A stretch of 64,000 nt of DNA, taken from positions 42,871,109-42,935,108 of the forward strand of contig CM068542.1 in the NCBI GenBank assembly GCA_035048495.1, written 5' to 3'. This document shows positions 11,680-24,100 of this stretch, one piece after another. A program made the position numbers and the translations under genes. The stretch is from Euptelea pleiosperma (lineage: Eukaryota > Streptophyta > Magnoliopsida > Ranunculales > Eupteleaceae). The first letter of the stretch is position 1; each line of letters opens with the position of its first letter. The notes under the pieces are model-generated. The model saw only the letters and a program-made list of their open reading frames with translations, made no database searches and had not been told where the DNA came from.

Positions 11680-11952
11680 GGGCGTGTTTGATTGCATAGA
11701 AAATTTTCCTGAGAAAATACATGTGGGAAATGTCTTAAATGGCTGATTGATTGCAACTAAGAATACATATTTCAATCATGTGAGAAAATAAAGGCGTATT
11801 CAGGCGGAAATGAATTCTCACCTATCTGGATGGGAAATGAATTCCGGGTTTAGTAGGAAAAATTGTACAGATTTAAAATGGCTATATAACAATGGACAAT
11901 TGTGTTTTTCGAAGGAAAATAAAATTTTCCCACTTGGCAATCAAACACGCCC
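11680..11952. mobile_element. PIF/Harbinger-like MITE with perfect 16-bp inverted ends
   Basis: Starts GGGCGTGTTTGATTGC and ends GCAATCAAACACGCCC (perfect inverted repeat). Inner arms also pair (GAAAATTTTCC). Flanks are TTA on the left and TCA on the right, possibly a 3-bp duplication with one change. 273 bp, inserted in the LINE remnant. Confidence 0.82.
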
Positions 11953-12112
11953 TCAGTGTTGAGAGATTTGGTGGGTGATTCATCAAAAGTTTAAAGGGAA
12001 TCATCAAGCCGATGGCTTTGATGGTACATTATATCATTTGTGGATGGACTTGAATCGACTTATTTTTCAAAATGAGCTTAGAACTGAAAGATTGTCCAGG
12101 CTACTTTTGAGG

Positions 12113-12720
12113 AATTTTTTTTTGATAAGTCAAAATATATTAATAAAAGAGATCAAGGAGATCTCGGAGGAACAAAAAAGGCAGCACTAGCCTGAGAAAG
12201 CAGGAAGGAACAGCTACAAAAAGAGTATAAAGAACAAGTTCTTTTGACAACAAGGCATCAAACTTGAAAACCATCCCACTGAAGAAGGTGCCACTCATCT
12301 CGGGGGACATAACACCCCAATTATATAGGGATGCCTTAATATTCATGATGGTGTCCTGAATGGAACCTTCTTCTCCTCTGAAAATCCTTTTATTTCTTTC
12401 CCCCATATAAAAGCAAACTGCACCATCTTCCATACGATCTTACCCCTAACCGATAGCTCAATATTGGGCCATCCACCCAGTAAAGCCCCAATCGACTACG
12501 GTATAGTCCAAAAGAAACCTACGTAAGCCAAAAAAGTATGACCAAATCGGTGTAGCAAACTCACAATGCAACATTAGGTGGTCTGTATTTTCTCCATTAG
12601 ACTTGCACATAGCACAGAAATTAATCAAAATCCACTTTCTAAGAATCAAGTTCTCAACAATAAGTATTTTGTTCAAAGATGAGGTCCAAGCAAGAAAAAA
12701 ATGGATTTCGGATGGGACTT
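12113..12720 (-). mobile_element. 3' part of a LINE (minus strand), zf-RVT domain
   Basis: On the minus strand, 12676-12458 encodes CAMCKSNGENTDHLMLHCEF, the Cys/His zf-RVT signature. 12433-12140 encodes MGERNKRIFRGEEGS and NIKASLYNWG, matching the tail of the LINE at 25793. The 3' end is the poly-T/TTGATAAG on the plus strand at 12115-12130. 5' truncated. I found no target duplication. Confidence 0.8.
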
Positions 12721-12765
12721 TAGATGGAATGTGTAAAATATAAATATACCCTCGATTTTTTCACA

Positions 12766-12835
12766 CTGCTGACCTTATGGATGTTTGGACCACCTCTTGG
12801 TGGACCTACAGACCAAAGATCAGCTTGATCGGTGA
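12766..12835. mobile_element. Fragment of the AATCAGGCTGATT foldback MITE
   Basis: Shows CTTATGGATGTTTGGACCAC followed by AAGATCAGCTTGATCGGTGA, the inner left arm of the family. The rest is absent. Confidence 0.55.
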
Positions 12836-13441
12836 TTTATAAGAGTGATATTCTAACCCCATCTTACTCACCAAAACTGATCCTAGCTATGAGATTACAC
12901 CAAAAAACAGAATGATCATAACCATCGAATCTATGACATTGTTTTCCCAGGTCAAAAACATGTTCAAAAAACTGATGGCTATGATCACCCAAATGCGATG
13001 TTGATTGTTAGCATAGGAGAAATCCTAGGCAGGACCCACCCCCATAGGTGTGCCATGTGAAACTCAACAACCTAGATGGAACATTGATTGCTTGACTGCC
13101 AAAGAAACGTCTATCAAGCTGCATATGACCCGTCGTCCCAAGTCACACCGGAGAAGATGGGTGAAGAAGGGACGTGGGGGTCCTCCCCCTCACTTCCTTG
13201 CCACCCTGTTTGTTGGGAACGCCATTATTCTCCTCTTGAAAATAGAATCCACTTCACTCAGGGTTAGGGGCTATTTTTACAATAATAAAAATTGGCCGCT
13301 GACAAAAAACAGTGAAATCGATGTAGCACCTCCAAAAACATGCCACGTAGCAAAGAAGATAATCTCAGGTTATTTGAAAAAAAAAAAAAAAAAACCTAAA
13401 ACGTGGATCCTAGCACAAGGTTTCAAACAGATCAACTTCAA
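12836..13441. other. Intergenic, no gene seen
   Basis: A chance open frame crosses this stretch but has no recognisable domain and runs into the MITE at 13451. A homopurine A-tract is at 13377-13394. Confidence 0.5.
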
Positions 13442-13450
13442 TACAAAAAA

Positions 13451-13895
13451 GGGACCGGATATTGCCACCCACGGTTTCTATGCAACCACCCACTTACCAA
13501 AAAAAAAACCCAAATTTTTTTATTGACAAATGTGTCCTAATTTTTATGACGCCACTCACCTTTGGACACAAAAGAAGAAGCCGCCGCCTCTCTCTCTGTA
13601 GCCCACGGCTAGCCCTCTCTCGTGGCCGTGGGCTACTGTGGGCTACAGAGTCCGCACGGCCAGCCCAGCACCGTGGAGAGAGAAAGAGGGTGAGAGACGG
13701 AGAGAGTGGTGCGGTTGCCTGCGGGGCACTTTATCTACTTCTTTTTATAGTTTTTTTTTCTGGGTTTTTTTTTTTTTCTTTTGGGTGGGTGGCATCATAC
13801 AAAATAGAGTTGGGGTGTGTTTGTAAAAAAAATATGGTAATTGGCATCATATTGTGGGTGGTTTCATAGAAACCGTGGGTGGCAATATCCGGCCT
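13451..13895. mobile_element. Mutator-like MITE with perfect 9-bp target duplication
   Basis: 445 bp. The left arm runs CCGGATATTGCCACCCACGG, then TTTCTATG, and the right arm is its inverted copy ending GGGTGGCAATATCCGGCCT, about 30-40 bp of pairing. TACAAAAAA stands on both sides (13442-13450 and 13896-13904). The core holds a second palindrome of GTAGCCCACGGCTAG / GTGGCCGTGGGCTAC type. No coding capacity. Confidence 0.85.
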
Positions 13896-15101
13896 TACAA
13901 AAAATTCTTTTTGGTCGGTCCTAGCCCTAGCCCTAGCCCTGGCCCTCCCATTAGGTGCATCCTAAGTTCCCAACTTGCCTCCACCAATGATCGCTTGGCT
14001 CAATCTCCATCGATGGGTAACCTTAGATTTTTTAACAATAATGCTTTTTAGGATGAACAGTCTCCCAATGAGCTCATGAAACAGTACTGCCATTGTTATT
14101 CCAAGTCATGAATTTGAATCAAACAGCTTCCCCCACTAGTGAGAGAGAGAGTTACACAAGCAGGCAGAGCTTTCAAGCCATTAATGGGTCATATAGGCTG
14201 ACAAAAAAAAATATCAGTACGCGTTTCTTCTTACCTTTCTTTTTTAATATTCCTTACATGGGTGCAAGTGGAGGGAATCTCCTATCATTTCTCCCTTAGA
14301 ACTCAACACCCCCACCTCTAGTTTTGGCCGTTTGGGCGATATGTACGACGGTTCAGTGTATTTGAATGCTCTTCAATCTTTGAAAACTTGATATCCACTC
14401 ATTGAAAAGAACCTACTTTCAAACAAAAGTGGTGGTCACCCACATCCAAATAGCCTTTCAGAAAAGTGGAGTCAGGTTTCAACTTCAACCGGTCAAAAGA
14501 ACTTTGAAACGCAATTTCTGATGTTTCATATTGGGGCCCAGTTTGGTCAGGATCAACCTCACCTCTTACCTAACCAAAATAATGTCAAGAAAGTATCCAC
14601 AAACAAACCTCCAAAATTTTAGGTTTACGGTTACATACCTCTTCCATGTAAGGTTGGCAAAAATTGACAAAGAACAACCAATAGAATTTTCTGTACCCTC
14701 GGGTCCCATCCAATCGATTCCATCTTTCATTTGCTGCTCCATCCAAGAGTGTGCAGTTGTAATTCATGTGGTGTTTGAACCATAAATCAACTTTCAGTGT
14801 GTAAACAGCCCTTGATATTATGTGTTCGCAACCATATTTCTAGTGTTTATACTACTTCCTCCCTATTTTACCTCCACCGTTAGATTGCAAATTTGTAACC
14901 CTATTCATGTCATTTATTCCCAGATTTTCTCCAACCCCTTAACACTGCAAAATTACAGATCTTGTTATATAAATCTATATTGTGCTTGGCACGTCCATTC
15001 TTGCTGCATGCCTTTAACTAGTAATACAAATGAAAAAGAAAATACCCAAGTAATAAATGGATCAACACCAGACTTTATAGAGAAGAAACTGAAAATACTA
15101 G
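13896..15101. other. Downstream flank of PDX3, no gene seen
   Basis: PDX3 is transcribed leftwards and its stop is at 15104-15102, so its 3' UTR occupies the right part. A degenerate CCTAGC tandem (13919-13943) is present; it is not the plant telomere repeat. No other gene recognised. Confidence 0.5.
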
Positions 15102-18100
15102 TCATGGGGCCAGCCGATCAATTTTCCAAACTTGCTTTCCATCGACCTCTTTAAGAGAATATTGCAACCTGTCGAAAGAGTAAAATATACATCATGAATA
15201 ACATCTTAGTGTAGTCTCAATACACTTTAGAGCAATCAGCAAAAGATTTGCAAGAGATTGGATTGACCCACCGATCGTGCAAGCGAGACTGTTGTCCTTG
15301 CCAAAACTCAACGACCTCTGGTTTAAGCCTGTATCCGCCCCAGTGTTTGGGTTTAGGGATCAAGCTTCTGCACATTCACAAAATATAGATTTCGTTCAGT
15401 TTTGCACCATCTGCTGACTTCGTCATCCACTGTAGGAAGGATACAGTTATTTCACAAGTAGCAATAGATTATGTCCAACAGCTCAGTTGGTCACATCTTT
15501 GTGGGGTTGTCTGGGTTCAAGTCTCGTTCTTACCTGGGGAGGGGGGGGTTTAAGGGTTACTAAAAAAATGGACTTATCAAAAAGAAAAGCAATAGATTAT
15601 GTCCCAATTCACAAATAACACCTCAGAGATCGGTTTCTTATCAACAGTAAAACAATCATACAAGTTTTACTTGTGAAAGCTGTGCTTTTTAACCCACTAG
15701 CGGACGCAGGACCTGAACCAGGAAGGCTCAGACCAATCATTGACCCAACCCCAGGCCCATTTATACTCCAAGACCAGCCCATTTGATGGCCCAGATCATA
15801 CCATTTGTGGGTGGACCAACAAAAAAAACATATTTGCTTAATTTCTATTTAGTTTTGGCTTTTTTTATTTACTTTATTAGCTGCTTATTGTAGTAGGAAA
15901 AGTTTGGGAAGTGGTCTAATCCTTATAAGATTTTGAGTAGGGTTAGGAGTATTGAGAATGCTGTCCAGCACCTCTACAAATAGTTCGTTGAAATTTGTTT
16001 ATGGTGACTTTCCTACGTTGTGGGGGGTGATGTCCCAATTTTGAGAAGTGATGCTTCAACCAAGTGATGCGATGCCTCTCCCTTGATGGTGACTCCATCT
16101 ACTTATCTTGGCACTCATCGGAGTGGCAATCTTCTTCCACTTTTATTCTCTCTCATTCCTCTCTCCTCTATTTCTCTCTATTTTCTTTCTTTCCTCGTCT
16201 GATTCCTATTTCTTATTTGAAGATTTCAGGACAGGTCCTGCCGTTCAGCATCACTGATGAAGTTCATTAATCTAAGACCAAAAAATGGCAACAGCGGGAA
16301 CATCGGAGAACAGAAACGGAAAAACTTTCTAGGGATCTTCTTTAGGCAAATAAACCATCCGGAATACACAAGATTATACAATAGTCAAAATGAAATACAT
16401 ACACGTAACAAAAATGATTTACTCTGCTCTACTTATCTACTACTACAAAAATACCCTAAATCACTACCACTCATCTAAAACTCACGATGCAGAAACAATC
16501 AAGATATTGTGAAGACAATAAATCGAGTCATGGGCACAGTGTGCAACTTCTTAAAGTCACCTAGACTAGTAAGAGCATGCCGTCATGGTAGTAACATTGC
16601 ATGAAGTGGTAATCTATCTCAATATATTTAGGAAATTACTATTTCAAGAGCACATTTTGCTCCTTCTGGAGCACCGATGTTTTTCACTGCAGTAAATGAA
16701 GCAAAATGGGAGTTAAAAAACATTGGTGCTCTGGAAGAAGTAAAATGTGCTCTGGGAATAGTAATTCCCTATATTTCATTTGCTCATAGAATATAGAAAC
16801 AGATGCTATTTGAGTTGCAGTCTTATTGTAACAACAGTGCAGAGTTGGTGTCAATACTCGAGAGAAAACACTCAAGTCAAGAAGTAGCCAACAATGGCAA
16901 ATGCAACAGAAGCAGAACTCTTGTTCTACAAGTTGGAGCCAAAATACCTATCAAACCTTCCTCACTGTTTGGTGGGTGGGAATTCGTTACACCAGTGGAA
17001 GACCTCCATGGAGATTTAACGCATATTAGAATTTACAGGAAATGGAACAACTTTTACATTCTTGGATCCTCAAACAGATCTCCAATATCCTCATGGTGAC
17101 AAGTTTCTAAAAGGTAAAGTAGCAAGAATTTTAGCTTCCTGACGTGTATGCCTGATTTGTCATTTCTTTTTCTTTTTTTCTTTTGTAACTTATCATAGTA
17201 AAACTTCTTTTCACTTCTTCAAGGAAAAGAATATTTTGTGAAATATATTATTATCAAATGTTTATCTCCAAAAATAAATTCATGCAATGTACGACTAATG
17301 GAACTGTTAGCAGCATAAATCCGAGCTCTAGCTTTGAATTGAGGAACTCTGAAAAAATCAATATATTAACAGAGAACCACAACATGTCAACAACTCAACG
17401 TGGAGCAGTGTTAAAAAGGCAGAAGCAAGAGGCGAGGCGTTGGGACCTCAAAAAGCGCTAGGCGTACACCTAGAGGCATGAGGCACAAACCTCACATCCC
17501 CATCCTTTTTAATGAAAAACTATTAACAAATAAATGAGATATAGAACAATAATAATAAATATAAAATAGTAATAAGTAAAATAGATTTATAAATAAGGTG
17601 TACGCCTCAAGACGTGCCTTGACATGCCTCATAAACACCTCAACATGCCTTGTGTGCACCTCACTATGAGTATGCCTTTCAGGGCACACATTAAGGCACT
17701 CTTCTAACGCCTCACCTCTTGCACGCCTTTTTAAGAACGTTGTGAAGAACTTTACTCAATTCAAACGAGGAAACCGGATTAGGGAAGAATATTTGAGGGA
17801 AGTCCAAATTAATAGGATCACTTAATTGGAATTTGAAACAAATTAAAGTATATTGGTCTATAAGAGAACCGAAAAATAACATATTCATCTAACTGACCCG
17901 TTAGAAAACTTAGCTTCCAATTCTTTGTATTCCTGGTGAAGTACATGCCTTCCAGGTACTATGGTACTCTGAAAAAAAAATGCAATGATTAGTATATTGT
18001 TTGAGCATTAAATCAATTTTGTGTGAACAGAAACCAACAGAGACCTGCTTGCTAACTATTGCTCCAATCTGACTCCCACGAGGACGACTATGGAAGTAAT

Positions 18101-21100
18101 TCTCTGATTCCTCATTAGAAACCTTCTGCACAGTCCCTTCAACTCTTACCTACAAATCACTGGTGATGTTAAAAATGATCCCATCCAGAATGATCATCTC
18201 AAGAAGAATGGTTTCAGAAATCTATCAACTTGAAATTTCAGATTAAAGGCCCAATTTGTTAGAAAACAAGTTACAAAGCCAAATGGTATTGAGGGTTCCA
18301 ACACTGTGCATCCAACTTATATGGTGTTTAGAGTGTTTAACAGTTAACAAAAGTACTACACTTCTGTTCTTTTTGCCAACACCACAGTTCAAACACCTAT
18401 GGGCTGCCAGATCCATGAGTACCACTACATTGGAACCTGTGAGATGATTTAACTTGGTAGCTTATGAGCTACCAGATGTTTTCACTTTGATTATTTACAG
18501 AACAATTGACAGTACATTCAACTTAATCTGGCTTTTTAGTGCTACTGCTAATTCATCTCCACATATACTTGTGCACCAAAGTGCATATAATGTCAATTAC
18601 GCAGTGATACGCAAACAGGGTGCAGCACAGGTCCGAGAGATAAGATTCATCTTCTGAAAAAGAAGGGGAAAAACAAGCAAACAAACAGAATGAAGCAAGC
18701 ATACAACAATAAAGTATCAGAAAGCACACATCTGCGTGTAGGAATATCCATTCTACACAAGAACGTAAAAATTTTGAAAAACCTGACCCAAGCCATTGAT
18801 TTCATATGTATTGTTCAAGGAGGATGTGTAAAATACTCCTAAAAGAATAAGTAATAACATAAGGATGATTCAAAAATGGCAAGTAAAATATTATGGGTTG
18901 TTTGTTGCAGACATAACCAGTAAGTGTATTCTGAATAGACTTATCATACCATAAGAGATATCATTTTGTGTGGCTAGCAGGGGTTTATGGGGCTATGAAG
19001 ATCACATCCTCTAAAAAGGCGTTTATAGCAGGCAAGTGTATTCTCTGGAAAACTTGGTTTATGTTGCATAAGTTTATTTCAATTGGTCAGAAATTTTTCA
19101 AACTGATGCAATAAGGTAAATCCCTACTGTTCAATATTAAATAATGTATAAAAAACAATATGAAGACAAAGAACTCAATCAAATATTGAAAAAAGTAACT
19201 GGATGGGGTTGATAAGCATTGCGTTAATCACATAATAAACATCACATCACATAAACAAAGAACTCAATCAAATATTGAAAAAATTAACTGGATGGGGTTG
19301 ATAAGCATTGCGTTAATCACATAATAAACATCACATAAGCATAGCATCACACCACACATTGAGTATCATACCCAATTCTATAAAGAATCTTCAACGTTTC
19401 AACTCCAAAATATCACTACTAAGAAAATCTTCCAAAAAGAGAAATATATGACTTTATACAAATCGTAATTTTTTTAACATAATGTCAACCATTCCAACTA
19501 AACATAAAAAGAAAAGACTACTCAACTGCTCAAAATCAAACTCTACTTGAAAACAACTATAAAGTAACCTAAAGCCCTTAGGCTGTCTCCTTTTTTTGAT
19601 TTTTTCAACCATAAAAAAAGTAAATAAATTAAAACTAGTAATCCCACCATAAATATATGACTATGTTGTATTTTGGCCACAACTCACTCAGTTCATGCCC
19701 GAATTGTGTAATCTTGGGCTTCTTGGATACCTACTCAAATAAGTTCTCCAACTGTACCAAATTTGAGGCATTCAGACACTTTTTGACTCAGGAAAGAATG
19801 GACATAATTAAGGTAACAAGATTATACAGCACCAATTTCCCCTGACTGGGAAAAATCAACTCTTTCAAATTTTCCTTCACGTCTGATTGAGATCTTGCTT
19901 GAGAACCCACTTCCTTGTTGTTTTTTCCATCATTGGTCAAACCCCTAAATCATGTGGACGAGATATAGCTCTCAATGCTGTAAGACCCGGCCCAGCCCAG
20001 CCGGTTGAACTGGTAACTGGCCTCTTGACCGGACTGGGTTAACATCGACCTAATGAGTTCCCAAAAAACCAGCTTAAATATTAAGACCCGCCAACCTGGA
20101 TGGTTTACCATCAAACTGGCAGGGTCCATGCAAAACGGAAGAAAAAAAACACGACAAAATTTTGTTAAGTTAAACACTTAAACCTAAGTTACTTTGTTCT
20201 TTACATCTTGACTTTTTAAGCCCTAACACTCTAGAAGTCTAAAACCCTAAGAGCAAAAGGCCCTTATCATTTCTCTTATTGCTTGAACTTTGAAGAGAGG
20301 ATTGAGCCATCAAATATTGAAAAAGATCAAGGAAAAGGACAGAGGGTTTTTGGTGGAAAATGAAAGAGGACCTTCTTCAGTTTGCTCCCTTTCAGAACGA
20401 TGTTTACAAGGGTTTGAAAGAATTTTAGAGAGGGATTGGAGTAAAAAAAACATACCTAGTAGAGAAGAGAGATTCAATGGAGCTTGTTCAACTGTTGAAC
20501 AGCCCAAACAATATAATAAGGTGAGTTACATGATAGGAAAGGAAAGTTATAAAGCTACTTTCCTATTACATGACTTTCACAGATTACATTCTATACAAGG
20601 AGAGGTATCTTTCTTCTCTAATATTAACCTCCTTTTTTGAGTTGATATTCTTCCTTTTTCATGAGAGCAAGTCACAAGAACTTTCTTTGTGAGGATGACT
20701 GATTGACTACTTCCCTTCTTTGAAGAGAATGTTTTGTCAGCCATATTAGTTATATGGATTTCCATGTTCGTTGAGAGAGCTTACATATAGGTTATAGCTA
20801 GGGCATAAAATGGGTCGGATCCAGGTCTGATCTATATCTGACTTTGAATAGCATGATCCATATCCGGATCCAACTCAAATCCATGACACATTATCTGAAT
20901 CCAAACCATGATCCTTATGGGAAGATCCAGATCCGATCCACATGTGCAATGTGGGTCGGATATGCTACAAAACAACAAATTTTAGTTAGGATCCAAGCCC
21001 AACAAGATCCGAATTCAACAAGAATCCAAATCATACTAATTTACATGGATTCGTATTTGACCGTTTCCATTCAAATCAACATCTCAAAGATCCAAACCCA

Positions 21101-24100
21101 CAAAATATGAGTTCAAATAAGGCCAGATCTCGCGACAAATCCACCCCATTTCCTATATATGTTATATAGCAGGTTCCATGATTGAGGAGATATTCTTTGA
21201 ATTTCTAATAAGGGAATATTCGCTTATAAACAAATGGCATACTCGCTTATCAAGAAAAATAATGCCATACTCACTTTTATGGAATGCTGACAAGGCCATG
21301 AATGTGGCTACCACATCACTAGATGTCATGGCAGTAGGTGATGTGGCAGTATGGGTTTTGTCATCTTCTCTGAAGTCTAAAGCTCAACATGTTAGGGATC
21401 AATCAGTCACCGATCACCATAACTAACAAGTTCGATTCTTCAATCGACGAACATAATTTCTCTCTTTTCTTTTGAGAGTAATGTAGATGTTGTTGTAAAT
21501 AAGATCGTAAACAAGATTAGAAGAATAGAGAGAGAGAGATTTAGGGTTAGAGAGATATGAGATGAGCAAAGAGAAGAGAGTTGGGAGAAAGGGTGAAATC
21601 ATGGTAGAGTAATTTGCTCTACACGATTTCACCAATATTTATAATATTGGAGCTATAGCATATCTAATTCGTAAATTTCATATTTAATTCTCCTGGTTTT
21701 TTGTTTATTTGTTGAGATTTGTTAATCAACCGATGTCTTTTAGATTTGTTACAATTTTTTTCTGATTTATTCTTATTTATCTGATTTTTAATAGAATTAT
21801 TTATTTGTTGAACAACGTTATTTATGACATCAGCTGCCATCACAAGTCAACCAGTTGAACCAAACCGACCTGGCTCGACACCTAGATGTGGTCGATGACC
21901 AAGTCAAGTTTAAAAACATTGATCTCTATTTTGACCAAGGTTTTAAATTTCGGCCGAAACACCGAAATTTTAATTTCAGTAAGAGTATCGAAATCCCCGA
22001 AATATAGCTTTCTATACCGAGAAATCCACCGAAATTTGGAAATTTCGCCCAAAATTTCGGTTTTGGACCTCACCGAAATGTTTACCGAAACTGAAATTTA
22101 AAACTTTGATTTTGACATAGATGCCTTCGATGATATTTAAGATGTGTTTTTTTTTATAAGATGTGACTTTATTAACTCAGTGTCATGCTTGAAAACACAT
22201 GTTCTTCCCTCTTGCATGTGTAATATCTTCATCAACCAAGGTCTAACAGATAAAATGTGAGCAACATCTACTGGAAGGTTTTCACACTAACTTTAATCCG
22301 TATAATCATTTGTATTTGGATCATATGCAATCCATGCAATCTTGTAGGCTTTCAGTGTTTTGGGGTCTCAAATCCCAACTTGTCTTTCCGTACTATTACA
22401 CTTTTTTAAATTAACGCCTTACTATATTATTGGTCAATGAATTGTATAGACCAAGGTTTAAAAGAGGCCTTTATAATGGTATAACAGATTGGGGGCGTTA
22501 CCGTTTTTTCCGTTAAACAGGCATTAAAACGAATTGTAACGGACAGAGGTAAAAACGGGAAAAAACGAAAAAAAATGGCGTTGAAATTCAAATTTTTAAA
22601 AACGAAAAAAACATCAAAAAAAAAAAAAAACGTAAAATAACGGGGAAAATACGGAAAAAATGGCCATTTTTTTCAAAAAATAACAATCGTTATTTTCTAA
22701 GCGTCAAAACGGTTCATAACGTAATGGGCTTTGGGCGTTACCATTCTAATGGTCGTTAAATTCGTTAAAACGGAGTTATTTTAAACATGGGTATAGACTG
22801 CAAGGGTTTGCATTTCGGGAATTTAGTTAGCAGATGGGAAAATATATTATTGGTCAATGAATTGTATAGTGCAAGGGTTTGCATTTCGGGAATTTAGTTG
22901 TCAGATGGGAAAATATTGTAAATGAGGGTTACAAGCCAGTTTTGGCTATAGTCCTATTTGTTTAGTGTTTGGCTACCATTGATCATATTGAATCATTGGA
23001 AGCCTCATGAAGGACCAGAACTTGCTTTGATAGCAATTTGATGTAACAAGATAAATCTCAGCTACTCCAACCCAAGTAATGAAGAAAAAAAGACATACGA
23101 CAAAGAACTCAATCAAATGTTGAAGAAGCTTAGTGCATAAGGTTGATTAGCATGTACTAACCACATATGTAGCATCACCCCTTACATAAACTGTTAACAT
23201 ATATATTTGTTATAGCTGAATGGGTTTTATTTTCGTTTCGCCTTTATATGTAACTAGGGGTATTACTGAAACCTTTATTAGTGAAATAGAACATTACTGT
23301 GGGAATCGACACTATTCACGATTCCCCCCTTTCTCCCCACTCCATCAGAAGAAGAAGAATCGGGACTGTTCATCGGGTATCGTTCATCAGTACTGGACAA
23401 TTGAAGGTTTTTTTCAAGCCCTAGAAAGACCTCAATTGGTGTCACAAGGTGTAAAACCATAGGGAAGGGCTTATCATTGTGCTGCATGACCTAGAAACCC
23501 TAGTGGAAGTGTTCTCTTGCTATCACACGGTCTAAGGCTGTTGCAATCTATGCAGAAGATTTTGCATGCCTCGAATCAGACAAAAAGGTGTTGTGGGTCT
23601 AGGGTTGTGTGTCTAAGATCTCTTGGGTTGCTATAAAGTTACCTAATGCGTTCTCAAGTTAGTATGCATTATTACAAGTTAATTTATGTTGCTTTTGTAT
23701 TGTTTCTTTGCTCGAGTATGATAATGGTTCAAAATCTTATTTCATCTCGTTCCATCTCGGCCGAGACATCTCGTTCCAATATTGCACCAAGATGATAAAC
23801 AAGGCAATGTATTGTCTTGTACCAAGAGCCTAATTTAAGTACTAAACCAATTTTAAAGATTTTCATGGTATGTGTCCTTTATAACACATGTAAATGCTAA
23901 AAACTAAATTTTGTAGCCTAATTAATCATTAAAAAATGGTTTAATCTTATCGAGACATATACTTTTTCCATTGTCTCGTTTCATCTTGGTCAAGACGTCT
24001 CATTCTATTGGCTTACCGAGACAAGTAGAAACAATATTTAAAACCTTGGGTGTGATAGGAAGTCTGTGTAAACCGGTGGTGTAGTTCTTTTGTGAAAAAC

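Larger units (their letters stand above)
9750..12112 (+). mobile_element. Decayed non-LTR retrotransposon (LINE), endonuclease to zf-RVT remnants
   Basis: Fragments read on the plus strand with stops and frameshifts. 10225-10290 reads YNEDTRGRILVTWNS, like the end of a LINE endonuclease repeat. 11125-11376 reads KWSNPVRTLKVFDVWRWVE. 11380-11680 contains KSVWEKLTSFTQVWWNHIW and CCWNQEEKISHLSFG, the zinc-binding reverse-transcriptase C-terminal pattern. 11960-12112 reads TLYHLWMDLNRLIFQNELRT. Two MITEs (10319-10616, 11680-11952) split it, and the tail of a second LINE lies at 10055-10146. It may be more than one LINE of the same class. Confidence 0.65.

Noticed and set aside
13050..13526. 158-aa plus-strand open frame
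   Set aside because: Low-complexity Lys-rich translation of A-tracts running into a MITE; no domain and no gene-like context.
13919..13943. Telomere-like CCTAGC repeats
   Set aside because: Only about four 6-bp units and not the plant CCCTAAA motif; no sign of a chromosome end or interstitial telomere.
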